Of a stretch of 64,000 nt of DNA, positions 11,746-22,440 are shown one piece after another. Every line of letters starts with the position of its first letter. Position 1 is the stretch's first letter. Source of the stretch: Theocolax elegans (lineage: Eukaryota > Arthropoda > Insecta > Hymenoptera > Cerocephalidae); contig CM047426.1 in NCBI GenBank assembly GCA_026168455.1, positions 66,555,342-66,619,341 on the forward strand, given 5' to 3'. Below the pieces are notes generated by a model that ran no database searches, was not told the origin of the DNA, and saw only the letters and a program-made list of their open reading frames with translations. Made by a program: the position numbers and the translations under genes.

Positions 11746-12490
11746 TGCCGTAAAGTACCACTCTCTATATTCTTTTGTTTCTTCTTCTGGTCGCAATTCA
11801 CATGCTCTGCAAAAAGATTGCTTTGGAGGAACGTCAATTACTTTTTTATTCTCATGCAGTATCAACACCTTGAAGAGAATTGAATCCTCGCTTCCTCCAA
11901 GAACCATCACCTGATAGACTTATATGGCAATTCTGACTTGTTGAATCATATACTTGCTCTACAGTTGGTTTCATAGACTGTTTACCAACTTCTTTACAAA
12001 CATTTTTTATCTCTGTATTAATAATGTCATAATTACTGTGACAAACTGGACTCGGCAAAACCATATTTCCACAAAAAGTAACTAAACCAGCATGCCCATG
12101 ACCAAGAGTTCTCATTGTGTACACTAACGTCTATTTATTTCATAAGCATTACTTTTTTTCCAACTTTTCTACTTGAATCAATAACAAATACCTTAAAACA
12201 GTTAGTACACGTTATTGTTATTTTACTTCCCAAACCTCTCACATCAACTTCAGAAAATTTAACTGTACCATGACAATTCTGACAAACTAAAAATTCTTCT
12301 AATGTTGGGAAAAGTAGTGATATATCAATAATTCTATTTTCTGTGCTACTTTCTTCAATGGTATCAGTTTTTAACTTTTTACTTGATCTGGATCAATGTT
12401 GATGGAAGTGCATCGTAATTGGATCTTACTGATGTTGATAATTTTTTTATGAGCAGATGTACCAGGTATTCTATTACTTGAGTCTGGCAT
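11746..12490 (-). pseudogene. Kolobok-like transposase, N-terminal fragment
   Basis: Starts at ATG 12490-12488 (MPDSSNR). It contains a Cys-pair zinc-binding segment CQNC-CTNC separated by VRGLGSKITI, then an in-frame stop at the line LMK*IDV. A segment with MRTLGHGHAGLVTFCGNM, CHSNYDIINTEI and SLSGDGSWRKRGFNSLQGV follows. From family knowledge, the 'rGLG-KI-I-C--C', 'MR-LG-G--G---FCG-M' and 'DG(S/T)W-KRG--SL-G' signatures mark the Mutator-like transposase family common in arthropods; the D in DGSW is the likely first catalytic Asp. A frameshift near 11840 leads into VIDVPPKQSFCRACEL, after which homology stops. The distal catalytic domain is deleted. Confidence 0.65.
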
Positions 12491-13027
12491 TTTTTTTACT
12501 GCTCTTTTTTTGTATAAACTTATAATTAATTTCTTAAAACTAATAAAATTTAAAGTTAAAAATATACTTTTAATTTAAAATCCACTGAGTATTTACTAAA
12601 ATAATGTAAATACTTTATCAACGCAGACAATATTTACTTCAAATAGAACTGTACGTATTTGTGCAGTATATTAGAGTAAAAGGAATCATTTATTTATTAA
12701 CTATTAAATTTGAATCGTATGGTAAAGTAGATTTCTACTTTACCAAACTCTACGCTTGATAGTTGCTTCGTTTAATATACTTGTATGTAAACGTCGAAAA
12801 CCTCGCAAATATTATTTTAGTTAAATTAAAATAAAATGTCTTTTTTTGCAAAAATAATTTTAGAGAAATAATGTCTATTGATGCTTACTTTATTTCAATT
12901 ATAACTTGCGAAAAAATTTTTTGTTTCTTTTTCAAATTTTGGGATAATGTTTTATGTAAGAAATACTTTAAAAAAAGTTAATAAAAAAAAAATCGATTTT
13001 TTGAGCAGTTAACCCAGGCTTGACCCC

Positions 13028-13306
13028 TTAATGAGGAAAGATGTAAGATGTCAATGGCACCAAACGCAGCAGGATGCATTCAAGAAGATCAAGTTAGCCC
13101 TTACCCAAGCCCCAAATTTAGCCCGCCCCGATCGTTCCCATCCCTTTACGCTCCAAATAGATGCAAGTGACTACGCCATAGCAGAAGTGTTAACACAAGA
13201 GATCAACGGCGAAGAGCGCCCTATCTATTACGTCAGCAGAACCTTAAGCAAAGGAGAGCGTAATTACACGGTCACAGAGAAAGAATGTTGGGTACCTACA
13301 AGGTGA
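13028..13306 (+). pseudogene. pol: G1 RNase H, first half
   Basis: RKDVRCQWHQTQQDAFKKIK continues the RT thumb across the excised transposon. The RNase H core has FTLQIDASDYAIAEVL (catalytic Asp in DAS) and ITEKE-type ERNYTVTEKEC. It ends at 13288, where about 12 codons (LAVLWAVDRLRG in G2) are deleted and the frame changes. Confidence 0.85.
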
Positions 13307-13898
13307 CGAATTTACCGTTATCACAGATCACCATAGTCTTCTTTGGCTAAATAAATTGAAAGAACCTGAATGCAGACTAGCGCGCTGGAACACTATATTA
13401 CAAAATTATAACATCACGTTCGTGCACAGGAAAGGAGCTATGCATAAAGTTCCAGATGCATTATCAAGAGCATTTGCAGAAGCAGACGCCATAGCAGCAG
13501 CATTGTCAATTAATACCAACAATCCCTGGTATCAAGATAAACTCCGAGCCGTAGCCAAATTCCCTAATAAATACCCCGACCTTAGAATAGCCAATGATAT
13601 ATTATATACAAACCGCCCTAACCCCTTAGTAGACCCATTTATGCCCGATTTAGATGCATGGAAGATTGTATTGCCAGAAGCCGAACACAAAAAAGCCTTA
13701 TACGAAGCCCTTTATGTGCCACAAGCAGGTCATTTAGGCATAGATAAAACATATACTAGACTAGCCACGTATTACTATTGGCCAGGCATGTACTTTGACA
13801 CAAGTAACTACGTTAGAACTTGCCCAGAATGTCAGCTCTCTCACAAATACCTCAGCCATCACCAATCCAATTCCCACCATTTACCCACCCATGGTTGA
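13290..13898 (+). pseudogene. pol: G1 RNase H second half and integrase zinc-binding domain
   Basis: Continues with YLQGDEFTVITDHHSLLWL (RNase H catalytic region), RLARWNTILQNYNITFVHRKGA, then the linker and the integrase H2C2 domain: HLGIDKTYTRLATYYYWPGM through CPEC. Right after CPEC the sequence stops matching G2 and becomes Pro/Ser/His-rich. The DDE catalytic core of integrase is absent, so the element could not integrate by itself. Confidence 0.85.
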
Positions 13899-14430
13899 TT
13901 TTTCGTTCCCTCCACAGCCATTCATCACCCAACCTATCTACGACCCCAACACAAACCTATACACATACATCCACGTTCCCGTCAGCATCCCTCCCAAAGC
14001 CCCATTGATCCCCGACATTTCCACCATCCAAGCAGCCAAATACCCCACAGCCTCCAAACCCTTCCCGCCACCATCAACAGCTACTCCACCCTCCAGCCAT
14101 TAATGTCCATCCCTAGCCTCCAACCAAACACTATTCCCTCACTTATAGACCTCCCGTACTCACCCCAAACCCCAGCCCAACAGCAAGCCAGAAAAGGAGA
14201 ACGCCCCCGCAATCAACGGCTTATCCGCCGCCCACCGCCAGAAGAGTACCGACCCTTCTGCTGGAATTGCGGGGGAAGAGGGCACAGCTGAAAACAATGT
14301 TCCTTAGTGCCCACAGTATTCTGCCGTAATTGCGGGGACAAGGGGGTAATGACCCGAACCTGCCCGAGGTGCAAACACGGGTATAAGACACTCAGAGATT
14401 CCCGCCAAAGCAATCAGGGAGCGCACAAAT
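13899..14430 (+). pseudogene. Pro-rich gag-like segment with two zinc knuckles
   Basis: Pro-rich reading (PPMVDFSFPPQPF, VSIPPKAPLIP) leads, across a frame change near 14103, to FCWNCGGRGHS*KQC and then FCRNCGDKGVMTRTCPRC. These are two nucleocapsid-type knuckles, the first holding a premature TGA and the second lacking the His. The order C--CG--G----C ... C--CGD--V-T--CP-C resembles the minus-strand gag remnant at 17.8-17.95 kb. This is a gag C-terminus located downstream of pol, which is not the normal gene order, so a recombination or template switch with another Gypsy family is inferred. Confidence 0.6.
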
Positions 14431-15010
14431 AAAATTTTTTTTTCTCACGCCATTCTTTTGTATAGCAGCTAATAAATAATAAGCCTAACATTTGTTTTTT
14501 TTAATCTTATCCCAAGCGCAAGCAATTTCATCGTAAATTCATTTTTTTCTCCTCTTTTCTTTCTCTTCTCAGCCAAGAATGGATAAATGAAAAAATATAG
14601 CAAGTTTTTTTTCTTTCTTCAAATTTTATTATTATCACTGCCAAAGAAAGAGGCATTGTAAATAAGCAACAAGAAAGGAATCGCATAAGCATTTTTTTTC
14701 TTTTTCCTTGTAAGAGTAAGTCAGTCGTCATTAATTTAATTTATTACAATTAAGCAATTTTGTATTATTATTATTACACTCCGTGCACTTAACACAGCCA
14801 TTTCCAGCCAAGCAGTACACACAAAAACACCGAGGTAAATAAATAGTAGCACGAGCTATTTATCAAGAGTGTTATTCAAATTTTTATTTTTATTTTCTTA
14901 TATTTGCCACTTTGCGTACTCACCATTCTAGCGCATCTCAATACAATTATCATTTAATAAATAACAATTGTACTGTCTTTTAGATCAGTTACGTCTCCGT
15001 GTAACTTCAG
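14431..15010 (+). other. G1 3' non-coding region
   Basis: T-rich, poorly conserved sequence with poly-T tracts and no reading frame of interest; it leads to the polypurine tract. Confidence 0.5.
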
Positions 15011-15014
15011 TTTG

Positions 15015-15028
15015 GTGGGGGGGGGGGG
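15015..15028 (+). promoter_or_regulatory. G1 polypurine tract
   Basis: A run of G (GGTGGGGGGGGGGGG) directly abuts the 3' LTR start TGAAAATGCA. Second-strand cDNA would be primed here. Confidence 0.8.
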
Positions 15029-15713
15029 TGAAAATGCATTTAATGCATGTCAAGATAAGCGAGCACGTAGCCCATTGAAGTCCTTATCGAACCCTATCCA
15101 AGCCCCGACCGAACCCTACCTAAGCCTCACAGAACTCTGCCAGCTTACGCACACAGAGAAGCCACATCTCTGAGCATACAAGTAAGAGCTCAGGAGCCCC
15201 AAAAAGATCCAGAAGCAGCTTGAAGCCATACCGATGCCAGGAAGTAGTGAGGAGAAGTCCTTGACAGCACACCTGGAGAAGCAGCATAGCCAGGAATCGC
15301 CTTTCATAGCAGCCATCCAGTATAGCAAATAAACCTGTAAGATTATTTCTTACAATGTGCACTATATAAAGGAGAGAACAGGATTACACAGCAGTTAAAC
15401 AACTGTGTATAGGATGGGGCAGAAGAGAGGTTAGGTGAGAAACAACAACGCATAAACCGAGTAGCCGTACGGTTTATAACTCACCCGAGCAAACACGCCG
15501 TACCGCATTCTCGAGTCCTCGAGTCAGTGATCGCCAAAAGAGAAGAAGGAGGCAGCCAGGAAGTCCACGAAGAGAAAGCCGAACAGCTAACTTCGTCGTT
15601 GCCACTAACTCGCCGTTGTTGTTGACATTCGTGCGCGGCGGACATCTTCGTTAAGCCGCATGCGCGCAGCGACTCTCTCGCGTCGACAACGACGAGAACT
15701 CAGAGAGATTACA
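15029..15713 (+). repeat. G1 3' LTR
   Basis: Matches the 5' LTR over about 610 bp, with a 22-bp duplication near 15097 and a few substitutions. It then extends about 50 bp further (CGACTCTCTCGCGTCG...GATTACA) before the satellite resumes. TATAAAGG is at 15363-15370. The end is placed at ACA 15711-15713 because satellite units begin there. Confidence 0.75.
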
Positions 15714-16365
15714 AAGAAATCCCGTAATAAGTGCAAATATCTCGGAAGAAAATAAAAATTTCCAAAATTCCCAAGAAATACTGTAATCAGTGCAGATATC
15801 ACAAAAAACCATAAAAGAGATCCTTTAAGTAGTGCAAACAACGCGGAATGGCAGGAACATTTCTAAAATTCCCAGAAGAATTCCGTTATTAGTGCATATA
15901 TCCCGGAATGCCATAAAATTTCCTGCAATTCTCAAGAAATCCCGTAAGCAGTGCATATGTCTCCAAATAACATAATAATTCCCGAAATTCCCAAGAAATA
16001 CCGTAATTAGTACGAACAACCCAGTATTACTTGAATATTTCAGAATATCTCAAAAAACCGTAATTATTGCAGATAATCCGGAAATCCATAAAAATTTCTG
16101 AATTTACAAAGATATCTCGTAATTAATGCAAATATCTAGGAAAACGTTAAAAATTCCCGAATTTCTCAACAATTTCCTTAATTATTGCACGTATCCTGAA
16201 ATTCTTAAGAAATTCTGTAATCAATGCAGGTATCCTGGAATACTATAAAATACCCGAAATTTCCAAGAAATCCAGTAATTAATGAAAATATCCGGTAATA
16301 CCATAAAAATACCCGACAATTACTAGAAATCCCGAATTTAGTGCAAACAACCCGAAATGACTTGT
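15714..16365. repeat. Diverged ~60-bp tandem satellite, right part
   Basis: About eleven degenerate units of roughly 58-61 bp. Each contains GTAATTAGTGCAAATAT, CCCGGAATACCATAAAA and TTCCCGAAATTCCCAAGAAA-like blocks. Units differ at many positions, so the array is old. It is the same family as 4130-4284. Confidence 0.8.
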
Positions 16366-17239
16366 TGTTGTATTAATATTATAATTAATTACACATGCGT
16401 CCGATTGATAACAATTTATTCATATATTAATTATTACAATAGGGCTCCTAACAAGGAGTACGGTGAGTTCCCCGGTCCCGTGATGCTTGCGAGGCGAGCT
16501 CGCTCTATGCAAAGCACGTTGAATTTGATAACACCAGTGTGTTACGGATCAATCTCTCAAACATTTGTTATAACACACTTTTTATAGTACATCGACTAAC
16601 GTCGGGTACTTACCGAGCTGATTGGTCCATGCGCCCTGACGGGAGTCAACACCCCGACGCCTCCTGGCCATTGGATATGTCCCGGTGTCTTTTGACACGT
16701 GCAGGCGTGGCTGGACGCCGCAACGGTTTGCCTACCTCCTTTGCACTGCAGTAGTTTCACGAGATACACTTAATCGCATACGGATCACTCGTGATGAACG
16801 GATTCCCGGTGGTCAGACGAATCGGGCTGGTACTTGCCCGAGTCACTGTACCGATAATAAATCACACGTATGTCAATTTATATGTGAGCTGGGTCACGGC
16901 CGGTTGCAGATCTGACCTTCTTGGGAATCGCCGAAAAGTAATTAACGTACTCACACTTATTTACAAAGGTACATGGATGCTTGCATACATCCTTGCCCGA
17001 CAATATACGAATGCAGTTCAAAACATAAACATAGTATACACTTTTATATTGTACTGAATTTAACATGTACAACAAAATATTATTTTCATATATTATTTTA
17101 TTTCATTGCAACGACGTCTTGTCGCAAAACCCTTCCCTCCCCTAAACTCTACATCATCCTGCTGATGTGAGATATGAAAAGTGGGCAATTAAATAAACGG
17201 TGACATACACGCAAACTTAAATACCCCCGTCTAGACGAA
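16366..17239 (-). other. Possible LTR or 3' UTR of a minus-strand Gypsy remnant
   Basis: Base composition changes abruptly from the AT-rich satellite to near-balanced GC between 16440 and 16950. On the minus strand there is a TATAAAAAG (about 16584-16576) in a promoter-like setting. No coding similarity was recognised in either strand. Its position just downstream of the gag remnant suggests terminal sequence of the same element. That is an inference, because no second copy is present to define an LTR. Confidence 0.3.
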
Positions 17240-19566
17240 CTAAGGCCGAGTAGCGGTGAGGTTCTTCTCCAGGGTGGCTATCATCAGTCTCAGGACGACG
17301 CTTCTCGCTACGCGATTATCTCCTGCCACCGTTTTCAACAAGTGACACTCCCGAAGCAGGTCAGCGTATTTTCTGGGATGTGCCAATGACCCGGTGATGA
17401 GGTTGTTGCCCATCCCCGACGTTATGTTCATCCTGTTGGTATTCCCTAGCTCGTTGTTCGACCAGCCGTTGAGCATGGGCGCCCAAGGCTTGGCAAACTT
17501 CCACGATTGGCCCGCTTGACAGTGATTTGCCTCCTCCAATCTGTGAGCAATAACTACCGAGGTAAATAATGGTTAAGCCGTTTGGGACTGTGCGTCCACA
17601 ATACCCACGGGTGCTGCTCTGCTGGATACGTCGGTGGTCACGTCCATCCGTCGCTTCTTAGCTTTACTTCGGCTTCCTCGCTACCTGGCCCTCTTGGACA
17701 CAGACTTCTTGTGTGTTCCAGACGTTAAAGGTTAAGGAGCCTGCGTTGGTAAGTCCGATAGCCCTCGATCTCTGCGGTTTGCCAACCATACCCAGTAGGT
17801 GTCCCTGCATCGAGAATAACTCGTCATAACCACCCCCGATGACCGCAGTTAAGGAAGAGATCGTAGCTTTGCGCGGTCGCACAATCTCGGCGGTTGTGAC
17901 GTTTACATCAACAATTAAAGCAGGTATTGTCGGGGGATCAATGGTTGAATTACTGTCGCGGACTTGATGGTGTTAGACACGGCTTCTGCCAGATTACTAT
18001 CGTTTACAGCCGAGTAGTAGTCGTTAACCGTCAAGTGGCGCAAGGGATTATACTTCTTACGCCTCGGACGGTCTTCGTCGTGGGGTTGCCTGGTCAACCT
18101 TCATCCGCTCCACCGTTATCTTGGGGTCGGTTTAGATTCGTTAACCTTCGGGTAACCGGGTAAGTCAACAGTCTACCGCCGAGACAGCCTCGAGGTTGTC
18201 AGTCAATTCAGATATTTTACGACCTTCTCTCCTTTATCTTGCATGCGGCGTTGCAGATCCTCGAACAAATCTTAATCTCGCAACTCCTGACCGCATTCAT
18301 TCAAAAATTCAGTTTCGAAGTTATTCCAGATCCGTAAAGAAGATTGAACGGCCCTACCAAGATAGAGCCGTCTTTATAAACGCGCAAGACAATGCGTTCA
18401 AAATACGCCGGTCAGAGAACTGCTCGTCATTCCTTAAGTCTTGTAGACTACCTAGGAATTCTTCGGCGTCATCGTTGATCTCCCCATCAAACGATAAACC
18501 CCCGTCTCGGAGGGCTCTTGCGCAACTAGGCCGATCCTTTGTACCTCTTACTGGTGGCTGGTTATATCCCAAAGGGACTAATGCACCCATGCCCTCTCGT
18601 TGGTTATTCGTATCGCGCCGGTGGACATCTCGACTCGGATATTGTACTCTATCACGTATGTTGGAGTGGCGCTCCTTTCGATAGCTTCTCGCATAATAAA
18701 CGTTTACACCCTCCCCATCGTCACACTGTGTAGAGGTTTGCTTTTGAGTGTAGGTAGTTTGGATACGATCAGACGCGCGAGTTTTACGATTACCCTCATT
18801 CTGTAACCGTCTAGAAATGGACGTTTCACTTTTGAGATAGCGCTCACCCCTCGAAAATGAGTCATTATCCGCTTTTTCTAGTGCTGTCGGGTATCTGTGT
18901 GAAGAGGTCCTGTTACTACACTTGTCATAACTAACTTTCCTCTGACGGATACTGCAATCGTAATTGAATATCCGAAACACGTATGTTAATAGCTTCAGAA
19001 GGACGTGGACCTGTCATGTCCGAAAATCGTTTCGACAAAGAGCGCTACTTTTCACCGGGTTGTGTTTACCAACTGACGAGTTACGTTGATCTTGGTGTGA
19101 CGCATGTTGTGAATTTGCAGTATGCGTCTCACCTACACCAGCACACGTGGCGGTCGACACCGTCAATTGCTTGGACGTCAGTTCATTAAACGTAGGAATC
19201 GCCGCCTCTGTGTTAATGCCTGTTGCATTATCAGGAGTCCAGATTCACCCATCGGAGTAAGCACTCTGCTGTGTAAAGCTACAGCTCGCTCTTCTTCTGG
19301 AATCGGAGTTATGTAGTCACCTATTGGTCTATCATTTGACAATTTAAACTCAATAGACCTGTCGGTATCAGAAGGTGTCGCACTACCTCTTCTGGAAGGC
19401 TTTCTGCGCTTCTGCCAGAACTGAGAACAATCTAAAGGCTTGTTAGCTGCATGGGTAGAAGTACCCTCGTCTTAATTGGGATACCAGGACACGTCAGAAG
19501 TCAGCGTTGTACACTTGAAGATTTTTGCTTAGTCGGCGCACCAACTGCGTCCCCGTATTCCCTGTA
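17240..19566 (-). pseudogene. gag: Gag remnant of a different Gypsy family
   Basis: Read on the minus strand from 19566 downward. An acceptor-like TTTTTTTACAG precedes GGAATACGGG. A segment at about 19470-19190 includes LSNDRPIGDYITPIPEEER and ALHSRVLTPMG. A basic, Arg/Ser-rich linker follows, then a capsid start at about 18500-18354: GLSFDGEINDDAEEFLGSL and FSDRRILNALSCAFIKTALSW, the typical 'F-G---DA-EFL--L' gag pattern. Beyond a frameshift, a decayed knuckle pair (TCFNC, HNRRDC, then a Cys-poor second knuckle) lies near 17940-17830. An open frame at 17539-17240 may be the tail. Stops and frame changes are frequent. GC content is well above the surroundings, which suggests recent arrival or a gene-like origin. 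Confidence 0.5.
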
Positions 19567-19712
19567 AAAAAATAATTACAAATTTTCAACAATTACCTGA
19601 TTGATCAAAATCAGACCAAACAAATTGTCAGAAAAAAAGAAAAAAAAATATGTTGCAAATTTATAGCCCAAAATTTTAGTTATGAATTTAAATGTAACGT
19701 TATTTAAAAAAA

Positions 19713-21026
19713 ATTGTTATAACTTATGTAAATAAAAATAGTAATATTTTGAGGCCTGCGATGGTTCGGTCGGTAGGGCGTCGGGCTCGTAATCTGGAGG
19801 TCCCAGGTTCGATTCCCGGCCCCGGCCGATTGATACAAGCACCACTGGCGAATGTATTTCCAACAAGTGCTTTCTTCACCAAGACATCGTATGACCTCCG
19901 TCGCTGATTAACACCGGTTTGGGAGCATAAAAAGAGCGACGTTAAAATAATTAAAAAAAATAGTAATAATATTGCCATTAATTTGATTACTTAAACTAAT
20001 TAATTACAACCGGAACGAAAGCCAAAAAGTAAATTAAGTTCCACGAACAACGAAAGAAAACAATAGAAAAATCCTTTGTCGGTACAATTTAAATTTAAGT
20101 GACAAACACTTATGCACTAACATACAAATGAAAATAAAAATAGAATTTATCGTGTTTATTGACCCCCCCCCCCTCCAAAAAAAACAAAAAAAATATCCTT
20201 AAAAGAAAATTCTCAATAAAAGAATAGTTATTTTATATAACGCCCGAAATAGTACCTTTTCTAAGCGGCTCTGAGATAGCTTCTTTTATAGAAGGATTCC
20301 AAGTTAACACCTTTTCTAAACGAACTCTGAGATAGCTCCCTTTATTGACGAATTCTGAGTTAGCACCTTTTCTAGACGGGTTTTCAGTTAGCACATTTTT
20401 TATCCGGATTCTGAGTTAATTCCTTCTAATTCGGAAACGACGATTTGCCGTTGGACGATCCGACGGGAAAAGGAAGTAAACCCGTGAATATCTTTCACTG
20501 TTGCATCATTCTGTTTAAATTTTTATTTATTATATTTAAATTTTAAATAAGGTTGAAATTTTTTTTTTATGATAAAATTCTGAATAAAAGTATTTCTTAC
20601 TGGAATATTTGGTTAGTAATTAATTTTCTTGTTATTACAACTGTATTTTTGCGCAGAGCAAATAAATTTTTTTTTAAATTTAAAAAACATTTGCTGACAT
20701 TTGCTGGTAATAATAATTTTTATTTGCATGACTAATAAAATAATAAATTTGTATTAAGAATTTTCTTTGAAGGATATTTTTTTTGTTTTTTTTTTGGGGG
20801 GGGGGATCAATAAATACGGTAAATTCTATTTTTATTTTCATTTGTATGTCAGTGCATAACTGTTTGTCACTTAAATTTAAATTGTACCGACAAAGGATTT
20901 TTCTATTGTTTTCTTTCGTTGTTCGTGGAACTTAATTTACTTTTTGGCTTTCGTTCCGGTTAAATTAGTTTAAGTAATCAAATTAATGGCAATATTATTA
21001 CTATTTTTATTTACATAATTACAACG
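19713..21026. mobile_element. Long-TIR element with subterminal repeats, carrying a SINE
   Basis: The two arms are inverted copies. The left arm (about 19713-20215, including a SINE) and the right arm (about 20765-21026) both contain TTTTTGGCTTTCGTTCCGG, GACAAAGGATTTTTC and a C/G homopolymer near the inner edge (20162 and 20803). Between them, 20240-20430 holds about five repeats of a ~36-bp unit around TTCTGAGATAGCACCTTTTCT. That organisation resembles the insert at 8068-9205. No coding sequence was found. Ends are approximate. Confidence 0.7.
19750..19962 (+). mobile_element. tRNA-derived SINE
   Basis: The tRNA-like head has a B box GGTTCGATTCCCG after GGAGGTCCCA, and an A-box-like TCGGTAGGGCG. 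The body ends in CCTCCGTCGCTGATTA...GCATAAAAAGAGCGACG and a short A-rich tail. It is flanked by near-identical AAAAATAGTAATA(TT) on both sides (about 19734-19749 and 19958-19975), a target-site duplication inside the left arm of the TIR element. It is not a functional tRNA gene, because no acceptor stem closes. Confidence 0.75.
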
Positions 21027-21163
21027 GTATATAACAGCAAAATTTGATTCAAAATAAAATAACAAAAATGTTGAATTATTTTATGTTTAACACTCGTGAA
21101 TTCATAGTTTGGATAGGGTTATCGATTGCTTTAACAAGTCAAGTCATTTATTGAATTTCAAAC

Positions 21164-21194
21164 GTTTCGGAGACAATTTTGCCTCCATCTTCAG
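21164..21194 (-). ncRNA. Hammerhead-ribozyme-like core of the Penelope element
   Basis: On the minus strand CTGAAGA (fits CUGANGA), then GGAG...CTCC able to form stem II with a short loop, then GAAAC. These are the conserved core pieces of a hammerhead in the correct order and spacing. Penelope-like elements are known to encode hammerhead motifs in their terminal repeats. Stem III and the cleavage triplet are not obvious, so activity is doubtful. Confidence 0.45.
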
Positions 21195-21777
21195 TTGCTA
21201 AACTTTATTAATAATAATTAATTAGTTTATATAATGCCAATATAATCGTCTACAACGAAAATTCTTTACCTGGGGATTGTCACATTGCGTTCCTTACAAA
21301 AACTTATCAGTATCTTAGAGTGTCAATTCACAACTATAATAATTAGTATTACATTATTAATCAATGAATATAGCAACAAGATTAAATAAATAGTTAACAA
21401 AAATATCACAGAAGTTATAAAGCTATCGAAGTCACACTTTTTCTTCTTCTTTATTTCAGTCAAGTGAATTTTTTACCAATTTGAAGATTAATAATTTAAA
21501 TTAATTAAATAAATAAATAAAACCTCAAAAACAAAAAAAACTGTAAACATTCAATAAAATTGTATATGAGACGATACACTCGACTATGAGAAAAATATTC
21601 AACTGATTACGATTTAAATTTCGAACATGAAATTGACTAGAAAAAAAAATCGGTAATATAGATATAACTATATAATTAATAACTAAGTACATGTAATCGG
21701 TAATTTAGATAACTATAAATCCCGCGAATATTTAAAACTGCATAACGAAAAAACGTGACTTCAAAAATGGTTATAAT

Positions 21778-22440
21778 TTATTTCTTATTTTTAAACTTGT
21801 GTATAAGCGATATGTATGTTGTTTGTTCTTTGCCAACATCTTCTTTTTTATTAATAGGTTCTTTTTGCAAGTTAATATGTAAAATTTTCGATATAATTCT
21901 TTCTCTCCAATTATTTTCTCTGTCAAGAATACTTATATTGTCAAAATCAAATTTGTGAGCTAAATTGTTAATATGATCATTTATTACACATTGTTCATCA
22001 GCTTTTAAACTCTTATTTTTATGCTCATTAATTCCGATTGTTAATTTTCTTTTTGTTTCTCCAACATAAGACGCTTCGCAATTACAACAATTAATTTTGT
22101 AAACTACCCTAGCTTGTTCGGTTTTTTTAGTTCTGTCTTTTCCTCTCCTTATATAACTACTAAGTGAATTAACAATTTTCGGAACAGTAGAAATATTAAA
22201 TTTTTTAACTTTTTTGGAAACATTCTCAAACATTTTTGGTATATCGGGTAATGGTAAAATTACACCTCTTTTTTTACTATTATTGTTAATAATATTTTGA
22301 TTATTAGTTTGATTTTTATGAACATTATTATTAATAAATTTTGGAGGATAATTATTTTCACGTAATATAGTTTTTACTAATTTAAGATTTTTATTGTGAA
22401 ATTTCTTAACAAAATTAGTATAACCTTATCTACCAGTGAA
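21778..22440 (-). pseudogene. Penelope GIY-YIG endonuclease domain
   Basis: Upstream linker with NNYPPKFINNN and VILPLPDIPKMFENV. The nuclease core is ARVVYKINCCNCEASYVGET (Y-K-C-C-C--YVGET), KRKLTIGINEH, HINNLAHKFDFDNI and ILDRENNWRERIISKILHI. From family knowledge, the GIY-YIG core nicks DNA for target-primed reverse transcription, and the Cys residues next to YVG are typical of Penelope enzymes. The catalytic Arg position appears as an isoleucine (TIGINEH where R..EH is usual), and the residual Glu side chain lies in NWRERI. The last 151 residues are an uninterrupted frame. Confidence 0.85.

Larger units (their letters stand above)
10225..13027 (-). mobile_element. TTAA-target DNA transposon, Kolobok-like
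   Basis: The 2803-bp element has perfect 19-bp terminal inverted repeats (GGGGTCAAGCCTGGGTTAA and its complement). It is flanked by TTAA at 10221-10224 and 13028-13031. Excising it with one TTAA restores the G1 pol reading LNYL|RKDVR, which proves the ends. TTAA duplications are known for piggyBac and Kolobok. The transposase remnant on the minus strand resembles the Mutator-like DDE family and not piggyBac, so Kolobok-like is preferred. Most of the transposase is gone and the rest is AT-rich. Confidence 0.8.
4285..15713 (+). mobile_element. Gypsy-type LTR retrotransposon G1, dead, with nested inserts
   Basis: Two LTRs flank a gag-protease-RT-RNase H-integrase fragment order typical of Ty3/Gypsy (Metaviridae). 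The body is interrupted by a TIR element at about 8068-9205 and by a 2.8-kb TTAA-flanked transposon at 10225-13027; removing the second restores the RT to RNase H reading. There are stops in gag, frameshifts in gag and pol, and no integrase core. The 575 bp between the 5' LTR and gag (4895-5469) is AT-rich leader. No clear primer-binding site follows the 5' LTR, consistent with loss of its U5 end. No target-site duplication was found. The sister element G2 at 25.9-29.8 kb is clearly homologous at protein level and serves as a guide to what is missing. Confidence 0.9.

Noticed and set aside
10225..13027. piggyBac assignment from the TTAA duplication
   Set aside because: Termini do not start with CCC and the transposase remnant resembles the Mutator-like/Kolobok family.
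15605..16019. Minus-strand frames in the satellite region
   Set aside because: They follow the repeat period and encode repeated FLGNFGN-type words, an artefact of the satellite.
17240..17539. 99-codon minus-strand frame as an independent gene
   Set aside because: It lies at the end of a decayed gag region and another frame over the same bases is equally plausible; no recognisable domain.
19750..19830. Possible tRNA gene with a perfect B box
   Set aside because: No acceptor-stem closure and a SINE body and tail follow; it is a tRNA-derived SINE head. The same applies at 40316-40390 and 49139-49187.
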